Below the pieces are notes generated by a model. That model searched no databases. It was not told the origin of the DNA and was given only the letters and a program-made list of their open reading frames with translations. From CAZPDM01 sp964585305 (GTDB lineage: Bacteria > Planctomycetota > Uabimicrobiia > Uabimicrobiales > JABWCH01), in contig CAZPDM010000045.1 in the NCBI GenBank assembly GCA_964585305.1, positions 1 to 34,011 on the forward strand: 34,011 nt of DNA, read 5' to 3'. The position numbers and the translations under genes are program-made. Each line of letters begins with the position of its first letter. Positions within the stretch are counted from its first letter, which is position 1. Shown here piece after piece: positions 15,980 to 25,057 of this stretch.

Positions 15980-17422
15980 CTAACCTTTTGTTACTGCTAG
16001 AGGACGTAATTTCAAAACTTTCTTACTAATTCCAGCTTTATCCATAATACCAACTACTTCTTTGACATCTTTATATGCTTCGGAAACTTCCTCTCCTAAT
16101 GTAGCTCTACTTTGCACCGCAACTAAAATTCCCTGATCTTCAAGTTCTTTAATAAGATCTTTTCCTCGAACAGATTTAAGTGCTTCATTACGACTAAGAG
16201 ATCTTCCCGCACCATGACAAGAACTACCAAATGTTTCTTGCATAGCTTTATCAGTTCCGACCATTAAGAACGAATATCTTCCCATATCTCCAGGGATTAA
16301 CACAGGTTGACCAATTTTTCGATACTCTGCAGGTAAAGATGGATGGCCTGGAGCAAAGGCTCGGGTCGCGCCTTTACGATGGACGAATACAGTCTGTTGT
16401 TTGCCATCAATTGTGTGTTCCTCAAATTTTCCTATATTATGGCAAATATCGTAAATAAGATGTAAACCTAATTCTCGTGGAGTAAGATTCAGACTTTTTA
16501 ATAAAGAATCTTGCGCAAAATGCATAATCATTTGACGATTGACAAAAGCATAATTCGCGGCACAAGCCATAGCACCACAGTAGTTTTTGCCTTCTGGGGA
16601 ATCTAATGGAGCACAGCAAAGTTGGCGATCAGGAACTTCAATATCATATTTTTTAAGTGCTTTTGTCATTACTTTTATATAATCTTCACAAACTTGATGA
16701 CCAAATCCACGGCTACCAGTATGAATTTGCAGCATAATTTGATCTTTGCTAATACCTAATGCTGCAGCAATAGAAGGATCATAAATCTCTTCTACAACAT
16801 CTACTTCCAAAAAATGATTTCCTGAACCAAGCGTTCCAATTTGTTTCAGCCCACGTTCAATTGCTCGCTCACTAACTAAATCAGGATCCGCACTTTTCAA
16901 GCATCCATTTTCTTCAATATGCTCAATATCTTGTTGACTTCCATAGCCTTTTGAAACAGCCCATTGTACGCCTTTACTCATGATCTCACGAAATTCTTTT
17001 TTATCAGGGCGTAAATGACTTTCTGAGCCTACTCCAGAAGGAACACTTTGAAATAGACCATCAATTATTCTACGCATCTTGGATTGTACTTGATCTATTG
17101 TTAAATTTGTACGTAAAATTCGTACGCCACAATTAATGTCATAGCCAATTCCACCTGGAGTAACTACACCATCAGTAGTATTAAAAGCTGCAACACCCCC
17201 AATAGGAAATCCATATCCCCAATGAATGTCAGGCATAGCTAGAGAATATCCGACAATCCCTGGTAAATATGCAACATTTACTACTTGTTGAATGCTTTCA
17301 TCTTTATGAATATCGCTTAATAACTCTTCATTAGCATAAATGCGACCTGGAACACGCATTCCACCATGTTTGGGGATTTCATAAAGACATTCATCAATTT
17401 GTTTGATAGGAAGTTGTTTCAT
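15980..17422 (-). CDS. rtcB: RtcB-type RNA-splicing ligase (3'-phosphate RNA ligase)
   Basis: RtcB joins RNA 2',3'-cyclic-phosphate or 3'-phosphate ends to 5'-OH ends using GTP and Mn2+, in RNA repair or tRNA healing. The product has 480 residues from the ATG at 17422; an in-frame GTG at 17443 would add seven. Motifs numbered from the ATG: the metal-binding D95 and C98 in GYDINCGVR, GSGNHFLEV, the QIHTGSRGFGHQV histidine block, and the guanylylated-histidine segment SCHGAGRSLSR. PDIHWGYGFPIGGVAAF is also typical. No RtcA or archease gene is adjacent. It leads a three-gene unit with rubredoxin and metF. Confidence 0.95.
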   Translation of the reverse strand: MKQLPIKQIDECLYEIPKHGGMRVPGRIYANEELLSDIHKDESIQQVVNVAYLPGIVGYSLAMPDIHWGYGFPIGGVAAFNTTDGVVTPGGIGYDINCGVRILRTNLTIDQVQSKMRRIIDGLFQSVPSGVGSESHLRPDKKEFREIMSKGVQWAVSKGYGSQQDIEHIEENGCLKSADPDLVSERAIERGLKQIGTLGSGNHFLEVDVVEEIYDPSIAAALGISKDQIMLQIHTGSRGFGHQVCEDYIKVMTKALKKYDIEVPDRQLCCAPLDSPEGKNYCGAMACAANYAFVNRQMIMHFAQDSLLKSLNLTPRELGLHLIYDICHNIGKFEEHTIDGKQQTVFVHRKGATRAFAPGHPSLPAEYRKIGQPVLIPGDMGRYSFLMVGTDKAMQETFGSSCHGAGRSLSRNEALKSVRGKDLIKELEDQGILVAVQSRATLGEEVSEAYKDVKEVVGIMDKAGISKKVLKLRPLAVTKG

Positions 17423-17458
17423 AATTAGCTTTCTATTTTTCACTTAGTTTTTTTTTGT

Positions 17459-17505
17459 GGAAAAAATTCGCGCCTGTTGAGAAACAACAAGCGCGAATTT
17501 TTTCC
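17459..17505 (-). terminator. Terminator of the 343-residue TPR gene
   Basis: GGAAAAAATTCGCGC (17459-17473) pairs perfectly with GCGCGAATTTTTTCC (17491-17505), with an inner GTTG/CAAC. Read on the minus strand, the GC-rich core stem is followed by six T. It lies between the TPR gene and rtcB. Confidence 0.75.
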
Positions 17506-17541
17506 ATTTATAGAATTATTGGCAAGAAATCACGAAGTCTT

Positions 17542-18573
17542 TTAGTCAAGAGTTCGTTGGCTCCAAGTATAAAGGATATCTCCATAAGTAGGATGATTTC
17601 GTAAATTCTGCCAATCAGGATCGTGTTGAATTTGGATAAAATTTCTATAACCTTTTTTCAAAGATTTTTCAAGATAACTGAACGCGTTTTCAGCATCTCC
17701 TTTACAAGCATAAAGGCAAGCCAGATTGTAATAATCTACAATCAGATCAGGATTCAATTCAATGGCTCGTGTACAATCTTTAATAGCCTCATCTATTTGA
17801 TTGCGTATTGCATATAATTGCGCACGATTGTGATAGGCTTCAGAATAGTTCGGGAATAAAGAAATTGCTTGGTTATAATCTTCTAAGGCTTTATCATATT
17901 CTTTTTGTAAGAAATATCCATTTGCACGATTATTATAAAATTCTGGATCACGCGAATTCAATTCAATCGCTTTATTATAATCTTCCATTGCTTGAGGCAA
18001 TTTATCTTGTTTATGATGTAAAAGAGCCCGATTATAATAAGCAATAGCATATTGAGGATAAAGTTTAATCGCTTTGTTATATCCCTCTAATGCTGTAGTA
18101 TATTTTCCTTCTTTTTGCAAAACAACCGCATGATTATTGGTTTGCATAGCATCTTGAATTTGGGTTTTGGAGTCTTCTGCAATTTTTGCTGGAGGAGACC
18201 CTGCTTCTGCCATGCGCAATCGTATTTTTCTTGTTAAAATCTCTTCTATTTGAACAGCAAGTAATCTTTCTTTTTCTACTTCCGCATCAGAAAAAGAATT
18301 TTGTGTATTTTCGGCATTTTTTTCTAAACTAGATTCTTCGTGGGAATTTGTTTTATCAAGATTTTCCTCAATAGATGGGGAAAGAACTTCTTTATTCCCT
18401 TCAGCAGTCGATTGTTCTGTAGTAGAATGAGAAGATTCGGAAGGAATTTGGGATGTATGGGGTAACTCTTTTTCCTTAAAAATAGCATCTTGTTGAGTAT
18501 TATCGATCTTAGGATTGGCTGGTACTTCCGCAGCAGATTTGCTAAAAATCTTTTTAAATCGATCAAAAACCAT
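17542..18573 (-). CDS. TPR-repeat protein, probably cytoplasmic
   Basis: A 343-residue protein with no signal peptide or membrane span. Residues 1-10 (MVFDRFKKIF) are basic and amphipathic. Residues 12-100 are a disordered, Ser/Glu/Asn-rich linker. Residues 143-308 hold about five TPR units with the N-x-x-Y-[NK]-x-A-I-x-L-x-P pattern. The end (NFIQIQHDPDWQNLRNHPTYGDILYTW) is the cap seen on many TPR proteins, where a DPDxxxLR sequence follows the last repeat. It should act as a binding scaffold; the partner is unknown. A GGAG lies before the ATG at 18573. It is divergent from the giant outer-membrane protein gene. Confidence 0.82.
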   Translation of the reverse strand: MVFDRFKKIFSKSAAEVPANPKIDNTQQDAIFKEKELPHTSQIPSESSHSTTEQSTAEGNKEVLSPSIEENLDKTNSHEESSLEKNAENTQNSFSDAEVEKERLLAVQIEEILTRKIRLRMAEAGSPPAKIAEDSKTQIQDAMQTNNHAVVLQKEGKYTTALEGYNKAIKLYPQYAIAYYNRALLHHKQDKLPQAMEDYNKAIELNSRDPEFYNNRANGYFLQKEYDKALEDYNQAISLFPNYSEAYHNRAQLYAIRNQIDEAIKDCTRAIELNPDLIVDYYNLACLYACKGDAENAFSYLEKSLKKGYRNFIQIQHDPDWQNLRNHPTYGDILYTWSQRTLD

Positions 18574-18614
18574 TATATAATCTCCAATTTTTGGCTGCCT
18601 TAGAATTCATATAT

Positions 18615-18643
18615 ATTTTATGGTCTTTATCCTAAAATTGCAA
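18615..18643 (-). promoter_or_regulatory. Promoter of the TPR gene
   Basis: On the minus strand TTGCAA (18643-18638) and TAAAAT (18620-18615) are 17 bases apart, giving a leader of about 35 bases. Confidence 0.5.
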
Positions 18644-18774
18644 ATAAATTTTCTTTGATTTAAAAAAGAAGCATTGTCTCTACTCAAAGTATATAGAAAA
18701 TAGAAAAAAATATATCTAAAATATATTTTTTTCATAACTATCTATAAATAAATATATTTATAATTTTTTTAAAT

Positions 18775-18818
18775 AAAAATGCCAAAAATCTGGCATTTTT
18801 ATTTTATTATGATATAAT
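18775..18818 (+). promoter_or_regulatory. Promoter of the giant OMP gene overlapped by an inverted repeat
   Basis: A perfect 10-pair inverted repeat (AAAAATGCCA 18775-18784, TGGCATTTTT 18791-18800) is followed by T-rich sequence like an intrinsic terminator, yet no gene ends here on either strand. CTGGCA at 18790-18795, inside its 3' arm, is 17 bases from a perfect TATAAT (18813-18818). The repeat could therefore be an operator over the -35 box, or a terminator insulating the divergent units. The remainder of the 18574-18991 gap is AT-rich, with a further 9-pair hairpin (TTTAAGTAT/ATACTTAAA, 18864-18885) in the leader. Confidence 0.5.
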
Positions 18819-18940
18819 AAAGTAATGTTCTTTTTTAGTTGAAATTTTATATTTAAATAGATATTTAAGTATAAAAATACTTAAAAGTCTTATTTAATTT
18901 TACAAGTGGCGATACATCCTAAATTATCTTTAAAATTAAC

Positions 18941-18994
18941 GAGGGTGCATTCCACCACACCATATAGGACGTGGTATCCTGCACGAAATTTATG
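18941..18994 (+). promoter_or_regulatory. Hairpin between ribosome-binding site and start codon
   Basis: GAGGG (18941-18945) is 46 bases before the ATG at 18992, but GTGCA (18945-18949) pairs with TGCAC (18980-18984), and ACCAC (18954-18958) with GTGGT (18971-18975). Folding would bring the GAGG to within eight bases of the ATG. No other ribosome-binding site is seen. Confidence 0.45.
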
Positions 18995-21900
18995 AAAAAA
19001 ACAACCAAACAAATTATTTATTTTTTTCCATTTTTATTTATTTTAATTGGCTTAGCTTTGGAGGCACAAGTAACCAAAGCATATACAAAAATTCAAAATC
19101 AAGCTTCTGCTACATATAAATTTCAAGATCAGGAGTACACGACAGAAACTAACCTAGTAGTAACTCAAATACTTCCTATATATAGTGTGTTGGTATCTCC
19201 TGATGGAACTGTTGCATCTCCAGGCCAAAATATTTATGGATTAAAAGGAAGCGATGTTATCATTCCTTATAAAATAGTAAACAATGGTAATGATGCAGAT
19301 AGCTTCCTTCTCAGCATAAATATTGATAATAATTCAATTTTCTCTCCCGAAAACATCCGAATTCTTTGGGATATAAATGGAAATGGCAGTAAAGATGAAA
19401 ACGAGCCATATATTACAAAATTTGATAATTTACCTTCTGAAGCATTTCGAAATTTTCTTGTTATTTTAGCAATTCCCCTTTCTGCAAATACTGGAAGTTA
19501 TGCTTATATAAGCCCCCAAGCGCAATCTTCTCAAAATAATAACATTGTTGATAATAATAATATTGCTCGAATAGAAGTAGCCTCTGGTCCAGTTATTGAT
19601 GTAAAAATTTCTCATCAACCTTCTACTATTACTCCAGATGGAATTCTCCAATATACAGTTAAAGGTAGTAATGTTGGTAAAGATATTGCAAAACCAATTC
19701 TTGTCAATGTTGATAATGTACAAACTTCAGGTCTTTTAGTAAGTGCAAAAATTCCAGAAGCTGCTTCTCAAGGGACAGTCTTTGTTGTAAATAGTCTTAC
19801 CAGTTCTTTTGGTCAGGTACTTTATTCTATAGATAATGGAACATCGTGGTTTTCTACACCGCCTGCTGGAATAATTACCAATGTCGCTGTTCTTTTTCCT
19901 AATGGATTGATTCCAGATCAGTCTTTTTCCTTTGATTTTAAAGTCCATGTAGATCCCGATCATGCTCCAGGTATTATTGAAGATCAGGCTTCTGCTTTTT
20001 TTCAAGATGCTTCAGGCAAACAATTTGCTCTGCAATCGAATATTGTCCAAGCTAAAGTTGAAGTCGCGCCGACTTACGATACTTTGATTGGACCAATTGG
20101 AAATTATGCAGACAATGTTAATGGAGATAATAACGCAGATTTTCAAGTAATTAACAAAGTCATAGCCGGAAATAAATTTTTGTACAAATTTTCTGTTTGG
20201 AATGGCAGCAATGATTCTGAAATTATAAATTTTTATACAAAATCTGTTCCAGCGGGTTGGAGCGTAAGATTTCTCTATGAAGATGGAATGACTTCTCTTA
20301 TTGATACAGATAATAATAATTTAGTAGATGTTGGATTGGTTGATACCAAAGGTGTTCGGAATCTTGCTCTTGAAATAAGAATTCCTGCTGATTGGAAAGA
20401 AGAAACAAAAGCACCCATTAACATTGAAATATTTGCTATCCTCAGCTCTGCTCCAGATAAAATAAACCGAACTAATGCACGAATCAATCAAGTTATTCCA
20501 GTTTCTTCACTTTGGAATCTCAGAAAAATAAACAATGCGGATAAAAATGTTGAGCCAAACCAATTGATTACTTATAGCTTAATTTTTGAGCAATTAGAAG
20601 CCTCAACAAATCTTACTAATGTTGTAATTAGTGATACAATTTCTACGCATCTTACTTCTATTGAATTTGCTCCAACTGTAACTATTCGGGATGAAAATGG
20701 TACGAATCAAACTATTACAGCAACTGCTATTTACGACGAACTTTCACGAGTTTTAAGTTGGACTATTGATCAATTAAACGGGAAATTTAAAGGACGTGTT
20801 TCTTTCAAAGCACGTGTAAAAGCAGATGTCGAAGATGCAGCAATTATCAGCAATCAATTTACTGTAAGTTCTTCTCATAATATTGAAGGTCTTATTTCAA
20901 ATACTATCGAAAATGTTACTGCTCAAATGGATTTAAATGTCGAAAAAACTGTCAATAAAACACAAGCAAAAATTGGAGACATTTTAATTTACACATTAAA
21001 AGTTTCCGGTGTTGCCTCTTCAACAGGTTCTATCGAGAATTTAAAACTTTACGATCAACTGCCATTTGGCTTTAGCTATGAAAAAGGCTCAACTAGTATA
21101 AATGGAAAGAAAATTCAAGATCCTGAACTATCAAAAGATGGACATCGTTTGACATTTAATATAGGAACTGTAAAAAATCAGGAAAATATTGAAATTCAAT
21201 TTATGACGCGAATTGGACCAGGCGTCAAAATTGGAGAAAACACTAATATTGCCTGGGCTACAGGAAGTATGCCAAATGGTACAAAAATAGGTTCTTTGAA
21301 TGCGCAAGTTACAACAGATGTTAGTGAAGGCATTTTTGCTGAACGTGCTTGGATTTTCGGTCGAGTTTTTATTGATTTAAATAATAATGAAAGTTACGAA
21401 TGTGAAGAAGATATTCCAGTTGCAGGAACCCGTGTTTATCTTGAAAATGGGCAATACTCAATCACAGATCGTGAAGGGAAATACATTGTAGAAGATCTAT
21501 CACTCGGAACACATGTTATTGCTTTAGATTCCATCACATTACCACCCAATACTAAAGTAAAAGATAACGGTCGTCATTCCGCAATGAATGGAAAAACTCA
21601 ATTTATAGATTTAAAACTACCTACATCCTGGCGTTCAGATTTTATGCTTGAGCTGGAGAAAGATAAATATATTCCTTGTAGAGCGACTTTTCAAGCGACT
21701 ATGAGCCAACATAATAATTCTGCTTTATTAGAATCCAGCCCACTTACAANNNNNNNNNNNNNNNNNNNNNNNNNNNNNNNNNNNNNNNNNNNNNNNNNNN
21801 NNNNNNNNNNNNNNNNNNNNNNNNNNNNNNNNNNNNNNNNNNNNNNNNNCAACAATTCCCTGGCCCAAATCTTCACTGACTAAAACAACAAATGTTGAAA

Positions 21901-24900
21901 AAACAAAAGGAATTATTAGCCCCAAAGATGGCACAGTTTTTATGATGGAAAATACTGTTAAAGTTAAAATCTCCTCGCTTTTACAAAACCGTGTTTATTT
22001 ACAAGTAAATGGGCAGGAAGTTTCCGCAAATCAAATAGGTTCTCGAAGTTTTAATACCACCACCGGGCAAACACTTTTTGAATATGTTGCTGTCCCCTTG
22101 CAATTGGGGAAAAATACAATAACAATGATTTCTAAAGACGCCACTGGAAAAGAAGAAAAAGATAGCATTACAGTTCATCGTGCAAAACCTCCGAAAAAGA
22201 TTATTGCTAAAACATCTCCTCACCAAATACCAGCAGACGGAATTACTGAACCAGTGGTAATTATAGAACTACATGATGAAGAAGGGAATTTAGCAGCTAC
22301 AGGAATTTTTTTAACAGTTCAAATTGATAACGGAAATATTATTACTCCTGATGCACAACCTGATCAATTGGGACATCAAATTTATGTCAAAGAAGGGAAA
22401 GCAGAATGTCTTTTAGATGCTTCTAATGAAGCTAAAGATTGTAAATTTACTGCAGAAATTGCTGAAATCAAGCAAGAATTTAAAATAAGTTATGTGCCTT
22501 ATTTACGCGATTGGATTATAGTTGGTCTTGGGGAAGCAACTGCTGGCTTTGAAAATTGGCAAGAACGTGATGGCAAAGATGAAGGCCTTTATGTAAATGG
22601 TCGTGCTGCCTTTTTTCTAAAAGGACGTATTCTTGGGAAATTTTTACTTACAGCAAACTATGATAGCGATTTACCTGATGATGACAAAACTACTTTAATG
22701 AAGCAAGTCGATCCTGATAAATATTATTCTGTTTATGGCGATAGTTCTAAACAAGGCTATGAAGTTCAAAGTTCCGGACGATTATATATTAAACTTGAAC
22801 AAGATCGCAATTATATTATGTATGGCGATTATCAAACTGAAATGGACGGGCTTCTTACTGCCTACAATCGTACTTTCCGCGGTTTAAAAGGAGAGATTAG
22901 GACTAAATATTTTGAAGCTAAAGCCTTTGGAAGTCGCGCCAAGCAAACAATGGTGCAAGATGAAATTCGAGGGCAAGGAATTTCTGGATATTATTTCTTA
23001 TCACAACAAAATATCATCACTAATACAACAAAAGTTGTCATCGAAATTCGAGATCGTTTTCAAGTTCAACAAGTAATCAAAACTATTGACAAGACTTTAT
23101 ATAAAGATTATGATGTAAATTACGAGCGTGGATGGATTCTTTTTGATACACCTATTTTAAGTGCAGATGAAAATGGGAACCCGATTTATATAGTTGTAAA
23201 TTATGAAACCAGAAACGCTATTTCCAAAGAATATATGGCGGGAGTACAAGCTAGTGTAAAATTTGCAGATGAAAAGGTCAAAGTAGGTGGAACATACATC
23301 TATGAAGGCCAGGACAAAGGACACACCAGCATAGAAGGACTTCATGCAGAAGTTACTCCAATAGAAAAAGTCGTAGTACGTGGTGAAATGGCCCGTACTC
23401 GTGTATATAATACTCAAACAAAAGAAACCGAACACGGTAAAGGCTATGCCATTGAAGCTAAAGCTGATTTCGATGAGCTTCAAGGAAAAATTGGTTATCA
23501 AAAATTAACTAAGGATTTTCGCAATCCATCCGTTTCTGGCGCGATAGAAGGCTCTGAGCAATATTATGCTGAAGCGAATATTAAAGTAAGCGATAGTATA
23601 AAAGCTCAAGTGAAAGCAAAACGTACAGAAACAGAAACAACCCGTGTTCAAGGTGTTGGCGTTCGGACTTCTGCAAAGACTGGCGATTTTACCAATATGG
23701 TCGGCTATGAATTTATTGAAGAAAAGACTAAAGATCCCCTTACAAAACAAACAACAAGTAAAAAAGCTCATATTATTTCTGCCGGAACGAAATGGGATGT
23801 AAATGAACATTGGGCCATACGAGCAGAACGACATCAAGTTATCCCAGGAGAAAGAATTTTAAATAGTCAACCTGCCCAAAATGGCACATTTACTAAAGCT
23901 AGCTCTAATATTAAAGATGATTTTATTTCCAATAATAACGGTTTTAATGTCGAGAGTATTGGTGATAGAATAGTTTCAAGAACTTTATTTGGAGCAGAAT
24001 ATACTCCTATACAATGGTTGAGACTGTGGATCAACCAAGAATTTGAAGACAATTTTGATCTGGATCTTTCTCGAACTTTATTTGGTGCTAATCTTCAATT
24101 AACTAAACATGTTGATTTATATACAAGCTATGGTTTAGAAAATGGCCTAAGCAGCGATCGTAGCCAAGGTTTGATTGGTTTAAAAACAAACATTCCTTTT
24201 ACACAATGGTTAAGTGGTGATGTTTTTATAGAACAAGTTAAAACCTTTGATGGAGATAACCCTCAAGATTTTACTTCTTATGGTTTTGGCTTGCGCATGA
24301 ATCGCATCAAAGAACAAGGTTCATTACGTATAGAATTTCGTCATGTTGATGATGGCAGTATTCAATTTCTAGGAAATCCTGCCTTAACATGGAAAATGCG
24401 TGATAGTTCAACTTTCTTCTGGCGTACACGTCATTTCCAAAATGGGCATCTCAATCTTTTCCAACATTCTACTTTACTAGGCTTTGCCCACCGTCCCAAT
24501 TGCTCCGATACAATGAATATTTTTAATAAAGTTCAATTTGATTGGGATCGAGATTATGAACGCACTCTTGCTTGGGAAGAAATGATGCTTGCAACTTCTA
24601 CCGATTTAAATTTACGTTTTGGAAGCTCTTGGGATTTTATGCTTAGATATGCAGCTAAATACAATATGGTACAAAGCGGCAAATCTAAAGGTACAAGTTT
24701 CATGGATTTGATTGCAGTACGTGCTTTATATGAATTCCATGAAAATTTCGATGCAGGCGTCCATGCAGGAATTTTGCATGATTATGAAAGCAGAGATTTT
24801 CAATATGCCTACGGTGTTGAAGTTGGAATGAAAGTCGTTAAAAATCTTTGGATTTCTCTTGGGTACAATATCAAAGGATTTCAGGATAGAAAAATGTCTG

Positions 24901-24989
24901 GCAATGATTTTTTACGCGACGGTATTTATATTACAGTACGATTCAAATTTGACGAAACCACTGCAGAAGAACTTTTGCCAGCATGGTAA
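18992..24989 (+). CDS. Giant outer-membrane protein: DUF11/SdrD/Ig domains plus C-terminal beta-barrel (interrupted by a gap)
   Basis: One gene, broken by the scaffold gap at 21750-21849. The frame is open into the gap (919 residues) and out of it (about 1045 residues), with different apparent phases only because the gap length is nominal. It starts with a signal peptide (MKKTTKQIIYFFPFLFILIG...). Next come NQASATY-type and DUF11-like repeats (about 30-780), an SdrD-like segment WIFGRVFIDLNNNESYE (about 787-850), after the gap an Ig segment (ISPKDGTVF), an invasin-like Big_1 segment (IPADGITEPVVI), and a long barrel region from DWIIVGLGEATAGF with KYYSVYGDSS and YIMYGDYQTEMDGLL. The protein ends at LLPAW, an aromatic residue as barrel-assembly signals need. 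It should be anchored in the outer membrane with a large adhesive part; function is otherwise unknown. An upstream GTG at 18971 is disfavoured because the signal peptide starts at the ATG. Confidence 0.85.
21750..21849. other. Assembly gap (100 N)
   Basis: A run of exactly 100 N, the conventional placeholder for a gap of unknown size. It lies within the giant OMP gene, after the SdrD-like domain. Confidence 1.
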
Positions 24990-25010
24990 TTTTTTTAACA
25001 ATAAAAATAA

Positions 25011-25040
25011 AAAAATGGCGTGAATATTCACGCCATTTTT
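25011..25040 (+). terminator. Intrinsic terminator after the giant OMP gene
   Basis: A perfect 30-base palindrome: AAAAATGGCGTGAA pairs with TTCACGCCATTTTT around TA. The GC-rich core is followed by five T. It is 21 bases after the OMP stop and 17 bases before the next ATG, so the second surface gene either reads through or has its own signals. Confidence 0.8.
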
Positions 25041-25057
25041 ATAATAAGGAAGTTTCT

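Noticed and set aside
18901..18991. Leader of the giant OMP gene considered as a known riboswitch
   Set aside because: I could not match it to the conserved cores of the riboswitch classes I know (c-di-GMP, SAM, cobalamin, TPP, fluoride, guanidine).
21883..21942. Apparent stop and restart of the giant OMP gene around the first gap
   Set aside because: The two frames differ only because the 100-N gap length is arbitrary; sequence is open on both sides and domains continue, so this is one gene and not a frameshift.
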